Source: a virus
Length of the DNA: 33,670 nt
Virus record (IMG/VR): IMGVR_UViG_3300046009_008940
Span: 1-33,670 of that record
Reading direction: 5' to 3' (one strand)
In this document: piece by piece, positions 12,424 to 19,832 of the stretch
How positions within the stretch are numbered: position 1 is the stretch's first letter
Layout of the letters: each line of letters starts with the position of its first letter
Made by a program: the position numbers and the translations under genes
The notes under the pieces: model-generated
What the model was told of the DNA's origin: nothing
The model's database searches: none
What the model saw: only the letters and a program-made list of their open reading frames with translations

Positions 12424-14006
12424 TGCTTGACGAAATTCTGGCAAGATTATCAAAGAACCTAACTCCCCAACAGTTTGAACAATTGGAGCAAGAGGTTAAT
12501 GAAATCTTGCCAGACGAGGTCTGGTATCCCAACGCTGGACCTCAAACAGACGCTTACCTTTCCAAGGCTGATATTCTTCTTTATGGAGGGCAGCCGGGTG
12601 GGGGGAAAAGTGCTTTACTTCTGGGTTGCTCACTCACACAACATCAAAGAAGCTTAATAATCAGAAAACAATTTACAGATTTAGAAGCTGTGGTTGATGG
12701 ATTACAAGGAATTTTGAAAACTTCGGAAGGAATTGTAAGGGGCAATCGACCAAAATATAAAAGTCCAGACGGACGGATCATTTCATTTCAAGGAATGGGA
12801 TCATCTGGCGAGCTTGACACTGGCAAACAAGGTAACGCTTTCGACTTCATTGGAGTTGATGAAGCTGCACAATTGCCAGAAAATGACATCCGATTAATGA
12901 TCGGTTGGAATAGAACGACAATTAAGGGTCAAAGATGCAGGATTATCTTAGCTTCAAATCCTCCAGTAAATTCAACAGGTGATTGGCTAGGAACTTTCTT
13001 TGCCCCTTGGCTTGATCCAAAATATCACAATCCAGCTAAGTTTGGTGAGTTAAGATGGTTTATCTTCAATTCTGAAGGCAAATCTCAAGAAGTTATTGAC
13101 AAGAGCGTAATTACAATTGACGGCGTGGATTATTACCCGCACTCAAGAACTTACATTCCTGCCAGACTTGAGGATAACCCATATTTAAATCCCGCTGACT
13201 ACAAAAAGAATTTACAGACAATTCCCGAGCCTTTTCGTTCACAATTACTTTCGGGAAACTTCTTGGCAGCAAGAGAGGATCAACAAAATCAAGTTAATCC
13301 GACAATTTGGGTTCAAGCGGCTATTGCTAGACACGAACAAAGAACAATTCCACCACAAGGAATTCCTATGTGTAATATTGGCTTAGATTGCTCTGCTGGT
13401 GGAAAAGATTTTGCGTGTCTCGTTACCCGCTACGATCATTATTTTGGGAAAATAGTTAAATTTAAGACTACTCAAAACGATGCTGGTGAGGAAATGCTGG
13501 CAGAACTCATAAAGAATAGAAGAGATCGCTCGCACATTACAATTGATATGGGTGGCGGATATGGTGGCAGCGTTTGGAAAATGTTAAAAGATTCCATCGG
13601 AACTGAAATGATGGTGGCTTTTAGAGGTGGTGAAACACCTTCTCGAAGAAGTTCAGACGGTAAATTAACCTTTACCAATGCCAGATCGCAAGCTTATTGG
13701 GAATTTAGAGAAGCTCTTAATCCCGAACAAGATGGTGGTTCTCATATTGAATTGCCAAATGATCCAAGAATGTTAGCTGGTTTAACTGCGCCTACTTTTG
13801 AAATTAGAGGCGTTAAAATTCAAGTTGAGCCAAAAGAAAAAGTAAAAGAAAAACTAGGTTATTCTCCTGATGAAGCCGATGCCGTAGTAATGGCATGGTG
13901 GGGCGGGAGAAAAGGATTAATACCAGAAACAATGCCAAGATTTAATTTTAATCACATTAGACCAACAAAAATGAACGATAAATACGCAGAACGGAGGGGA
14001 TTATAA
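12423..14006 (+). CDS. terL: Terminase large subunit
   Basis: The ATPase-nuclease that pumps DNA into the procapsid through the portal and cuts it. GGQPGGGKS (residues 55-63) is the Walker A loop. DFIGVDEA (141-148) is Walker B with D146 and catalytic E147. The nuclease domain shows acidic residues in GLDCSAGGKD (about 319-328), TIDMGGG (about 373-379) and DEADAVV (about 483-489), as in RNase H-fold terminases. At 527 residues the length is complete. It starts on the stop of the preceding gene (TAATG). Its end contains GGAGGGG, which serves as the ribosome site of the next gene. Confidence 0.96.
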   Translation: MLDEILARLSKNLTPQQFEQLEQEVNEILPDEVWYPNAGPQTDAYLSKADILLYGGQPGGGKSALLLGCSLTQHQRSLIIRKQFTDLEAVVDGLQGILKTSEGIVRGNRPKYKSPDGRIISFQGMGSSGELDTGKQGNAFDFIGVDEAAQLPENDIRLMIGWNRTTIKGQRCRIILASNPPVNSTGDWLGTFFAPWLDPKYHNPAKFGELRWFIFNSEGKSQEVIDKSVITIDGVDYYPHSRTYIPARLEDNPYLNPADYKKNLQTIPEPFRSQLLSGNFLAAREDQQNQVNPTIWVQAAIARHEQRTIPPQGIPMCNIGLDCSAGGKDFACLVTRYDHYFGKIVKFKTTQNDAGEEMLAELIKNRRDRSHITIDMGGGYGGSVWKMLKDSIGTEMMVAFRGGETPSRRSSDGKLTFTNARSQAYWEFREALNPEQDGGSHIELPNDPRMLAGLTAPTFEIRGVKIQVEPKEKVKEKLGYSPDEADAVVMAWWGGRKGLIPETMPRFNFNHIRPTKMNDKYAERRGL

Positions 14007-14007
14007 T

Positions 14008-14319
14008 ATGGCAGACCCAGTAACAGCAGCCGTCATAACAACTTCATTGTTTGCGGGTATAAAAACAGGAACTACGCAATCAACGGCATCAGGCGACACC
14101 AAGGGGGTTCAATCTGGATTAAAACAAGTAGGTCAAGGAGACTTAAATAAACCAAATCAAAAACTTCAAAATAATCTTCTTAAACCAATTTCTACGCCGC
14201 AAGTTGCCCCAACTCCTGACAGTGCAGCAGTGCAAGCGCAAAGAGCTAACACTCTAACGCAATTACAACAAAGAAGCGGAAGAGCATCAACTCTTTTAAC
14301 TAATCAATTTGGTGGCTAA
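14008..14319 (+). CDS. Small virion-associated protein before the portal
   Basis: A 103-residue protein with a hydrophobic small-residue N-terminus (MADPVTAAVITTSLFAGIK), a Gln/Asn/Pro-rich middle and a conserved-looking end (RANTLTQLQQRSGRASTLLT). The R-R/S-G-R-A-S-T-(I/L)-L-T ending recurs in small proteins between terminase and portal in many podovirus-like genomes. It may be a head-vertex or ejected component; the role is not established. GGAGGGG is nine bases before the ATG. Confidence 0.65.
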   Translation: MADPVTAAVITTSLFAGIKTGTTQSTASGDTKGVQSGLKQVGQGDLNKPNQKLQNNLLKPISTPQVAPTPDSAAVQAQRANTLTQLQQRSGRASTLLTNQFGG

Positions 14320-15998
14320 TGGCATTTAATCCAAAAACCCAATTTTTAATTACAAGAGCGCAAACACTCTTGTCGTCTAAGACTCAATTAAATTCGTTCT
14401 GGCAGAATGTAGCCTATAACTTTTATCCGCAAAGAGCTTTTTTTACTAGGACAAGCGCTTTTCCATATGGTCGTGATTTTGCCAGTAACCTTACAACATC
14501 TTATCCTCTTTTAATAGCTAGGGATTTAGCAAGTTCGATTTCAACTTATCTTCGTCCCGCAGGTGAACAATGGTTTAAAATTTCCATTGCTAACAATAAA
14601 AAAGAAAAAATCTTAAGCGACGAAAGCCGTGAATTTTTAGAATGGGCAACAGAGCAACAAACAAATTTTATTTATGATCGCGAATCTGGCTTCCAAAGAG
14701 CAGTAGATCAAGGCGATTATGATTATTCAGTGTTTGGACAATGCGCTATTTCGATTGAAATTGATTATAAGACCAAAAATTTACTCCACCGCTGCTGGTT
14801 ATTAAGAGATTTAGCTTGGCAAGAAGCTGTTAATGGACAAATAAACTTTGTAGTGCGCCAATGGAAAACTAATATTCGTCAAGCTTACGCTCAATTTGGC
14901 GACAAGTTAAGTCCTCAAACTATAAAGAGACTTGCCGAAGAAGGCGATTGCAACATTACTTTATATCATATCGTAATGACAAACGAAGATTATTACACTT
15001 CTTATAGCGACACGGCAACAAAGGATCGTAAAATTAAACTTCCTTTTGTGTCAATCTATTGCCAATTAGAAGAAGAACACGAAATTGAATGCGTTGGATC
15101 GCCAACAATGATCTACTGTATTCCGCGCTGGCAAACTGTTTCTGGCTCACAATATGCTTATTCTCCTGCTGTTGTTGCTGCCTTGCCTGACGCGAGATTG
15201 CTTCAATCAATTACTCTTTCGCTTTTAGAAGCTGGTGAGAAGGCAGTAAATCCTCCTATGATTGCTCATGAAAGCGCAGTTAGATCGGATATTTCTTTAA
15301 TCGCTAACACTATTTCTTGGATTCAAGAGGGTTATGAAGGGAAAGTTGATGATGCTGTTAAGGTAATGAATCTTGATCGCTCTGGTCTTCAATATGGCTT
15401 ACAAATGCAAGTTGACACAAGAGCGCAATTAACAAGAGCATTCTATTTAGATAAACTTTCTCTTCCTGTATTTGATGCGGCAATGACAGCAACAGAAGTG
15501 AGACAAAGAATCCAAGAGTGGATTAGGTCTGCTTCTCCTTTATTTAGCACTCTTCAAGGCGAATATAATAGCCAAATGTGTAAAATGCAATTTGACACTT
15601 TGATGCACGTTAGAGCTTTTGGCGCGCCTGAAACTATTCCTGAAGAATTGCAAGGCGAAACTGTAGATTTTACATTTACTTCGCCACTTATCGAAGCCAA
15701 AGGTGCAGATAAAGGGCAGAAATTTATTGAAATGATGGGCGCAGTTGCTCAAACAATCCAACTTGATCCTTCCGTTCGCTTCCTTCCAAATGCTACTCTT
15801 GCTTTAAGAGATGCTTTAGATGGTCAAGGAATACCTGCTAAATGGCTAAATGATGAAGAAGAAGTTGAAGAAATGAAAGCTAACGAACAACAAGCACAAC
15901 AACAACAACAATTTATCCAAACCCTAGCTCAAGGCGGACAAGCTGCTGAACAGATAGGGAAAGGGGCGCAAGCAATTAATCAAGCGGGGTTAGAATAA
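14319..15998 (+). CDS. Portal (head-to-tail connector) protein
   Basis: A 559-residue protein of the podovirus head-to-tail connector family, forming the dodecameric channel for DNA packaging and ejection. The N-terminus (LNSFWQNVAYNFYPQRAFFT) and a later MTATEVRQRIQEW segment (about residue 390) are typical. The Gln-rich C-terminus (EQQAQQQQQFIQTLAQGGQA) is the usual flexible or helical crown. It overlaps the previous and next genes by one base each (TAATG), which favours coupled translation. Confidence 0.92.
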   Translation: MAFNPKTQFLITRAQTLLSSKTQLNSFWQNVAYNFYPQRAFFTRTSAFPYGRDFASNLTTSYPLLIARDLASSISTYLRPAGEQWFKISIANNKKEKILSDESREFLEWATEQQTNFIYDRESGFQRAVDQGDYDYSVFGQCAISIEIDYKTKNLLHRCWLLRDLAWQEAVNGQINFVVRQWKTNIRQAYAQFGDKLSPQTIKRLAEEGDCNITLYHIVMTNEDYYTSYSDTATKDRKIKLPFVSIYCQLEEEHEIECVGSPTMIYCIPRWQTVSGSQYAYSPAVVAALPDARLLQSITLSLLEAGEKAVNPPMIAHESAVRSDISLIANTISWIQEGYEGKVDDAVKVMNLDRSGLQYGLQMQVDTRAQLTRAFYLDKLSLPVFDAAMTATEVRQRIQEWIRSASPLFSTLQGEYNSQMCKMQFDTLMHVRAFGAPETIPEELQGETVDFTFTSPLIEAKGADKGQKFIEMMGAVAQTIQLDPSVRFLPNATLALRDALDGQGIPAKWLNDEEEVEEMKANEQQAQQQQQFIQTLAQGGQAAEQIGKGAQAINQAGLE

Positions 15999-16312
15999 TG
16001 TCTAAAACCAAAACTTTATTTGCTAAAAACTTCTTTGGCGCAATTGATTTAAACGACCTTATTAAGAAAGACGAAGTAATTGCCCTTCAGAAAGTAGCTA
16101 AAGGCACAGCGAACGAATATGAACAACAACTAGCTTACTCGATTATCATTAACAAGCTTTGCAGATCCGCAGCGCCTTCGTTTAACGAAAGCCATGCAAT
16201 AACAAGTTTCAATGAAGGTGTCAGACATGTTGGGGCGTTGCTATCAATAGCAGCCGTTTCAAACATCGATATTTTCAAGGAAAACAATCCTATTAACAAC
16301 AAAACTAAATAA
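15998..16312 (+). CDS. Small protein between portal and scaffold, 104 aa
   Basis: A helical protein. The second half (SFNESHAITSFNEGVRHVGA) resembles a small podoviral protein that carries an F-x-x-G-x-R-x-V signature at this locus; its function is not established. No membrane segment. TAATG junctions at both ends place it firmly in the head operon. It may assist portal or scaffold assembly; that is inferred from position only. Confidence 0.6.
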   Translation: MSKTKTLFAKNFFGAIDLNDLIKKDEVIALQKVAKGTANEYEQQLAYSIIINKLCRSAAPSFNESHAITSFNEGVRHVGALLSIAAVSNIDIFKENNPINNKTK

Positions 16313-17274
16313 TGACTGAAACTGTTTCGATCCAAGAACCTGCAATCGCAGAGACTTCTAATTCCGTTCAAGCAACAGAACAAGTAACCCAAGCGCCAGC
16401 AATTGAACCTGTAAAAGTAGAAACACCAAATGAACCCGTTAAATCCGCTAGTCTTTTAGATAAAGCAGCAAGTGAAGTTAAAACTGAGGAATCTTACTGG
16501 AAAGAAGATTGGCGCCAAAAAGTAGCAGGAGAAGATCCAAAACTTTTAAAAGAATTAGAGAAACATAAAACCCCTGCCGAGTTTGCAAAAGCTTATAGAG
16601 AATTACAAAAACAATTTTCAAGCACTCGTCCAGTTCCAGAACTTCCAAAAGATGCTACTCCTGAACAAGTGGCGGAATGGAGAGAAAAAGCTGGCATTCC
16701 TGAATCTTGGGACAAATACGACACCAATTTAGAAAATGGTGTTGTAATTGGAGAAAATGACAAACCAATTGTGGAATCTTGGCTGAAAAAAGCTCATGAA
16801 ATGAACATGAAGCCTGAAGACGCTAAAAAAAGTCTTCAAGCTTATTTTGAAATGAATAATGCAATTGAGTCTGAAAAAATTCGCAATGCAGAAGCCCAAC
16901 AAAATGCAGTTACGGAAGAGTTAAAAAAACAATGGGGCGTTCAATTTAAAGAGAATTTAGTTGTTGTTGCTACTCATTTAGAAAAAGCGTTGGGCGCGGA
17001 AACCTTTAACAAATTAAATCAAGCGGTTTTACCCGATGGCTCTTATGCTATTAATGATCCAGCAATACTAAATCATTTCTTAAAAGAAGCTAAGCAACAA
17101 CAAGGCGGGCATACAGTAGTTGCCAGCCCAACAACCGATTTACCAAGTTTAATGGATCGTAAAAAAGCAATTGAAAAAATTGCAGTTACCGATTCAAGAC
17201 TTTTTTACAATTCTCCTGAATTGCGAGCCGAACTCAATCAAATTGAGATGGAGCTTGCTTCAAGGAAAAAATAG
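16312..17274 (+). CDS. Scaffolding protein
   Basis: A 320-residue acidic, Ala/Glu/Lys-rich protein. It has a disordered N-terminus (TETVSIQEPAIAETSNSVQA), a segment LPKDATPEQVAEWREKAGIP followed by ESWDKYD (about 117-143) that is characteristic of podoviral scaffolds, and coiled-coil helices in the second half. It guides capsid subunits into the procapsid and is then released. It is placed directly before the capsid gene, as expected. Confidence 0.85.
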   Translation: MTETVSIQEPAIAETSNSVQATEQVTQAPAIEPVKVETPNEPVKSASLLDKAASEVKTEESYWKEDWRQKVAGEDPKLLKELEKHKTPAEFAKAYRELQKQFSSTRPVPELPKDATPEQVAEWREKAGIPESWDKYDTNLENGVVIGENDKPIVESWLKKAHEMNMKPEDAKKSLQAYFEMNNAIESEKIRNAEAQQNAVTEELKKQWGVQFKENLVVVATHLEKALGAETFNKLNQAVLPDGSYAINDPAILNHFLKEAKQQQGGHTVVASPTTDLPSLMDRKKAIEKIAVTDSRLFYNSPELRAELNQIEMELASRKK

Positions 17275-17308
17275 AATTCCACAAGAATTAACTGGTCACG
17301 TTTTGTGA

Positions 17309-17345
17309 TTAGTTAGAGCAAGATTGCTCATTTAGTTCTGACTAA
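17309..17345 (+). promoter_or_regulatory. Structured leader before the capsid gene
   Basis: TTAGTTA (17309-17315) pairs with TGACTAA (17339-17345; one G-U pair). They enclose a hairpin GAGCA(AGAT)TGCTC (17316-17329) and nine unpaired bases. It lies within the only long gap in the head genes (17275-17456). It may be a processing site or stabiliser raising capsid expression. No terminator or clear promoter was seen in the rest of the gap. Confidence 0.45.
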
Positions 17346-17456
17346 CGGACGCTATAAGAACACAACTGAAGACCCTAACGGATAATCTTTAAGTTTGTTT
17401 GTTGGCACACTCCTTAAAACAGATTGTTTCCCTTACAAATTTAATTATATTATCCA

Positions 17457-18344
17457 ATGACTGTTGCATTTACTCCTAGTGCTCCTTTAGTAGTCTATAG
17501 AAACGAGATCGTTCTAGGCTTCCAAAGAAGACAAAAACTTCTTTACAATTCTGTATTAACTCAATTCCAAGCAAAAGGCTCTCAAGCTGTGTTTGAGGTT
17601 GCTGATACTGGAAACGATTACGCTGTTAAACGTGGCGCAAACGGCTTTGTCCCATCAAGCACTTTCACTCAAGCGCAATACACCGCTACAATGGAAATGC
17701 AATTTGCTAAAGACGTTCGTAACAAAGAAGATATTCTTGGCTCTCAAGGTGATATCGAAAGAGTTATGACCGAAGCTGCGATTGGCAAAATCAACCGTTC
17801 TATTGATAAAGTTATTTTAGATCAATTAGACACTGGTTCTCAAACTGCATGGTCTTCTGATCCATTGACTTCTATCTCAACAGATACTTTTGCTGCTCTA
17901 TTAGCAAAATTGACTGCTGCTAAAATCCCAATGGACGGCAATATTACTGCGGTTATTCAACCATCTGTTTTTGCCCAATTATATAAATTGCCTAACTTTG
18001 CTAACGAACTATATGTTGGCAAAACTCCAACTCCTGAATTGGATTTGAAATGGAAAGATGAGCCACGTATATATAGATGGATGGGTATTAACTTTATCGT
18101 TATGCCTAACTTGACTGGCGCTGGGACTTCTTCAGAAACCAACTACATTTACCATAAAAATGCTATTGGTCTTGCTGCGGATCTTTCTGGTCAAGGCACT
18201 CCAACTGTCGATGCTGGTTACGACCAACAAAACAGTTATTACTTTGTAAATGCTAACTTCTACATGGGTGCGAAAGTGATCCAAGATACTGGTATTTACA
18301 AGTTTTACACTGACGGCACTTCACTTGTGAACGTTCCTGCTTAA
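17457..18344 (+). CDS. Major capsid protein
   Basis: A 295-residue protein in the canonical place after the scaffold. The N-terminus (VAFTPSAPLVVYRNEIVLGF), the segment VRNKEDILGSQGDIERVMTE and the later MGINFIVMPNL resemble podoviral capsid proteins with an HK97-type fold. There is no obvious protease cleavage signal. No Shine-Dalgarno is seen; the start lies in an AT-rich leader that follows a structured element, which may provide high expression. Confidence 0.88.
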   Translation: MTVAFTPSAPLVVYRNEIVLGFQRRQKLLYNSVLTQFQAKGSQAVFEVADTGNDYAVKRGANGFVPSSTFTQAQYTATMEMQFAKDVRNKEDILGSQGDIERVMTEAAIGKINRSIDKVILDQLDTGSQTAWSSDPLTSISTDTFAALLAKLTAAKIPMDGNITAVIQPSVFAQLYKLPNFANELYVGKTPTPELDLKWKDEPRIYRWMGINFIVMPNLTGAGTSSETNYIYHKNAIGLAADLSGQGTPTVDAGYDQQNSYYFVNANFYMGAKVIQDTGIYKFYTDGTSLVNVPA

Positions 18345-18369
18345 TATTAACTTAAAATACTTTTAAATC

Positions 18370-18660
18370 ATGGCTTACGCTCCTACTACAAATTCCCCAG
18401 TTCAGATTTTTAGCAACATTAGTTCTAAAATCTACGCAACTGCCGTAACTGGCGTTGCTAAGTTCTGGCAATACAACAGTGCTGATTCTTTGGCTACTGT
18501 TCAAGGTTCTGGTTATTTCTCTAACGGGAAAGAACTCGGAATGCAAGTTGGTGACATTGTGTTCGTTTCTGTATCAGATGTGCTTAAAATTCCTTTACAA
18601 TATGTATCGGCTGTTAACGCAACAACTGGTGCGGCGACTGTATCATCTGCCACTGCCTAG
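18370..18660 (+). CDS. Small structural protein, possibly head decoration
   Basis: A 96-residue beta-rich protein. The segment FWQYNSADSLATVQGSGYFS, followed by MQVGDIVFVSVS (about 33-70), matches a common small phage protein found just after capsid genes. A capsid decoration or head-completion role is suggested by position. The next element is a strong hairpin terminator, so it closes the capsid transcription unit. Confidence 0.7.
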   Translation: MAYAPTTNSPVQIFSNISSKIYATAVTGVAKFWQYNSADSLATVQGSGYFSNGKELGMQVGDIVFVSVSDVLKIPLQYVSAVNATTGAATVSSATA

Positions 18661-18667
18661 TTCGACT

Positions 18668-18700
18668 TGGGGGTGGCAATCGCTGCCCCCATTTATTTAT
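18668..18700 (+). terminator. Terminator after capsid and decoration genes
   Basis: GGGGG (18669-18673) and CCCCC (18686-18690) pair, with an internal GGCA/TGCC alternative, followed by an AT-rich ATTTATTTATT rather than a pure T run. It probably acts as a partial terminator that sets capsid mRNA above the tail genes. Confidence 0.65.
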
Positions 18701-18719
18701 TAATAAATTTTAAACAAAC

Positions 18720-19178
18720 ATGTCTAAAGCTCCAATTATCGCTCCGATTACTTCTCCGCAACACATTGAGCCATCTAGCTTAAGAGAAGCCGGAATCGAT
18801 CGCCAAATATTTAGATTAAACCTAAATAACGCTTTTACTAAAGAAGACTTACTCAATTCCCACAAATGGAGACAAATTGCCAAATCACAACCAACTTTAA
18901 AAACTGGCTCAGTAATTGAAGTATTGCGCGAAGATATGGCTTTCTTTGCTACTCTTTTGGTAGTTGGTAAGGTTATGGATGAGGTTTTTTTAAAATTTAT
19001 TAATTTTGTACCTCTTGAAGATGAAAAATCTAATCCTTCAAATGAAAGTGATTTTTCTATTGAATGGAAAGGGCCAGTTAGAAAATTTGCAATCATTAGA
19101 AAATCAGATAATTCACTACGCAAAGACGGCTTAACTTCAAAACAAGAAGCTCTTTATCACATTAAAAACACCTTGTAA
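18720..19178 (+). CDS. Conserved phage protein, 152 aa
   Basis: The family is familiar from podovirus genomes but unnamed. The second half shows EVLREDMAFFATLLVVGK, then FSIEWKGPVRKFAIIRKSD and a tail like LRKDGLTSKQEALYHIKN. This pattern recurs in proteins between capsid and tail genes in alphaproteobacterial phages. It may be a head-tail joining or virion-associated protein. It begins after the terminator in an AT-rich leader without a Shine-Dalgarno site. Role not established. Confidence 0.6.
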   Translation: MSKAPIIAPITSPQHIEPSSLREAGIDRQIFRLNLNNAFTKEDLLNSHKWRQIAKSQPTLKTGSVIEVLREDMAFFATLLVVGKVMDEVFLKFINFVPLEDEKSNPSNESDFSIEWKGPVRKFAIIRKSDNSLRKDGLTSKQEALYHIKNTL

Positions 19179-19831
19179 TGACTACAAAGCTAGCAATTTA
19201 TAACGGCGCTCTGGCTTTATTGTCAGAAACGCCGTTATCTTCCCTTTCGGAAAATAGTTCATCTCGCCAATGGCTTGATTATGCTTGGGACAATGACAAT
19301 CTCGTTGATTATTGTCTTCAGCAAGGGCAATGGTATTTTGCCACTAGAACAATGAAGATTACTCCTTCTACTACTCTAGTCCCTGCTTTTGGCTGGAAAT
19401 ATGCTTATGAAATTCCTAATGATTTTTGTGGTATGGTTGGTCTTTGGATTGATTCTTTTTGCAATGTAGGCTTACAAGATTATATGATTGAAGCTGGCGT
19501 TATTTATTCTGCTTGGGATGTAATTTATCTTAAATATGTTTCCAATGCCCCTACTTATGGAGGCAATCTTGCTGCATGGCCACAAGCTTTTGCTCGATTC
19601 GTTCAAGCAGAACTTGCCTTACTTGCCGAGCCTTCAATTTCAAATAGTCCTACTATCTATCAAAAAGTAGAAATGGCTCGAAAACAGAGACTTGGAATTG
19701 CCAAAAATAATGATTTTAGAGACAAGCCAATGGACACCTTACCATTAGGACGCTGGACTAAATCAAGAATTGGATTTGGTCTTAATAACTTTGGTTCTGG
19801 CTTTTATGGGAATGGAGTAAACGGATTTTAA
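19178..19831 (+). CDS. Tail gatekeeper (tail tubular protein A-like)
   Basis: A 217-residue protein like T7 gp11, the ring between portal and nozzle. The N-terminus (KLAIYNGALALLSETPLSSL), the WYFATRTM segment (about 51-58) and the later alternation of aromatic helices are typical. The overlap TAATG with the upstream gene and the nozzle gene two bases downstream fit the T7 gp11-gp12 order. Confidence 0.85.
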   Translation: MTTKLAIYNGALALLSETPLSSLSENSSSRQWLDYAWDNDNLVDYCLQQGQWYFATRTMKITPSTTLVPAFGWKYAYEIPNDFCGMVGLWIDSFCNVGLQDYMIEAGVIYSAWDVIYLKYVSNAPTYGGNLAAWPQAFARFVQAELALLAEPSISNSPTIYQKVEMARKQRLGIAKNNDFRDKPMDTLPLGRWTKSRIGFGLNNFGSGFYGNGVNGF

Positions 19832-19832
19832 A

